Positions 5,390-5,697 of a DNA stretch of 5,697 nt are shown here, piece after piece. The stretch is taken from NCBI GenBank assembly GCA_041477815.1, contig JBGOUV010000427.1, forward strand, positions 1 through 5,697, given 5' to 3'. The stretch comes from JBGOUV01 sp041477815 (GTDB lineage: Bacteria; Acidobacteriota; Terriglobia; Bryobacterales; JACQDG01). The position numbers were made by a program, and so were the translations under genes. The notes below the pieces were generated by a model, which made no database searches, was not told the origin of the DNA, and saw only the letters and a list, made by a program, of their open reading frames with translations. Position 1 is the stretch's first letter, and every line of letters begins with the position of its first letter.

Positions 5390-5697
5390 GTGCGGGCCGT
5401 GTTTATGGGGACGCCGGAGTTTGCGGTCCCGACGCTGCGGGCCATGCTGGAGGCGGGCGTGGAGGTGGCCGGGGTGGTGACGCAGCCGGATCGGCCGGCG
5501 GGGCGGGGCGGGTCGGTGACGGCGTCGCCGGTGAAACGGGTGGCTGTGGAGAGAGGAATCGAGGTGTTCCAGCCGCTGAAGATCAAGGCGCCGGAAGCGG
5601 TGGCCTGGGTGCAGGGGAGGCATCCGGACGTGATGGTGGTGGTGGGCTATGGGCAGATCATTCCGGCGTCGGTGTTCGATTATCCGAGGCTGGGGAC
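5390..5697 (+). CDS. fmt: Methionyl-tRNA formyltransferase, 5' part
   Basis: 102 residues are visible before the window ends; the whole enzyme is usually about 310. It transfers a formyl group from 10-formyltetrahydrofolate to Met-tRNA(fMet), making the initiator whose product Def later deformylates. The start MRAVFMGTPEFAVPTLRAM matches the family's usual MRIVFMGTPEFA opening. VVTQPDRPAGRG (29-40), SPVK (46-49) and DVMVVVGYGQIIPASVF (80-96) are the expected Rossmann-fold landmarks. The catalytic Asn-x-His region and later Asp lie just past the right edge and cannot be checked. GTG at 5390 was chosen by this alignment; it is 3 bases past the def stop. GGGGGAG at 5371-5377 is the nearest purine-rich ribosome-site candidate, 12 nt away, so translation probably relies on coupling to def. 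Identification is very secure. Confidence 0.97.
   Translation, partial: MRAVFMGTPEFAVPTLRAMLEAGVEVAGVVTQPDRPAGRGGSVTASPVKRVAVERGIEVFQPLKIKAPEAVAWVQGRHPDVMVVVGYGQIIPASVFDYPRLG

Noticed and set aside
4868..5623. A 251-codon open frame on the minus strand opposite def and fmt
   Set aside because: It is His/Pro/Arg-rich and antisense to two well-recognised genes, so it was not treated as coding.

Overview
The window is high in G+C and densely coding, with a strong preference for G or C at third codon positions. It is a bacterial chromosomal housekeeping region. The Bacillus-like (about 390 aa) form of chorismate synthase, an MscS channel with a large extracytoplasmic N-terminal domain, and an intergenic repeat that resembles ones I recall from Solibacter-type genomes together suggest Acidobacteriota, perhaps Bryobacterales. 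That placement is inference from memory and no search was run.

Layout, left to right. (1) Bases 1-533 carry the 3' part of a rightward gene of uncertain family. It runs tail-to-tail into, and overlaps by 200 bases with, the first leftward channel gene. Codon use switches near base 405, which suggests that two genes were joined there and each now reads through into the antisense of the other. (2) Bases 334-1428 (minus) encode a compact MscS-type mechanosensitive channel. (3) Bases 1429-1675 are noncoding and hold a paired inverted repeat, a 16-bp perfect palindrome and a G+C hairpin just after the upstream gene's stop. (4) Bases 1676-3346 (minus) encode a second, larger MscS-family protein with a signal peptide and a periplasmic domain of about 150 residues. 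(5) Bases 3347-3698 are a divergent spacer. At both ends the hexamer TATCAT lies exactly 6 nt from the start codon, as expected for the -10 boxes of leaderless or near-leaderless transcripts. (6) Bases 3699-5697 hold a tightly packed rightward operon: aroC (TTG start), def (sharing one base with the aroC stop) and the 5' end of fmt (GTG start, cut by the window edge).

The two channels probably serve osmotic or envelope-tension release. The rightward operon joins the last step of the shikimate pathway to the formylation/deformylation cycle of bacterial translation initiation: Fmt formylates initiator Met-tRNA and Def removes the formyl group from new proteins. No mobile element, CRISPR array or RNA gene was found. 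The most interesting signals are the tail-to-tail junction near 405 and the symmetrical TATCAT start-site arrangement around 3347-3698.
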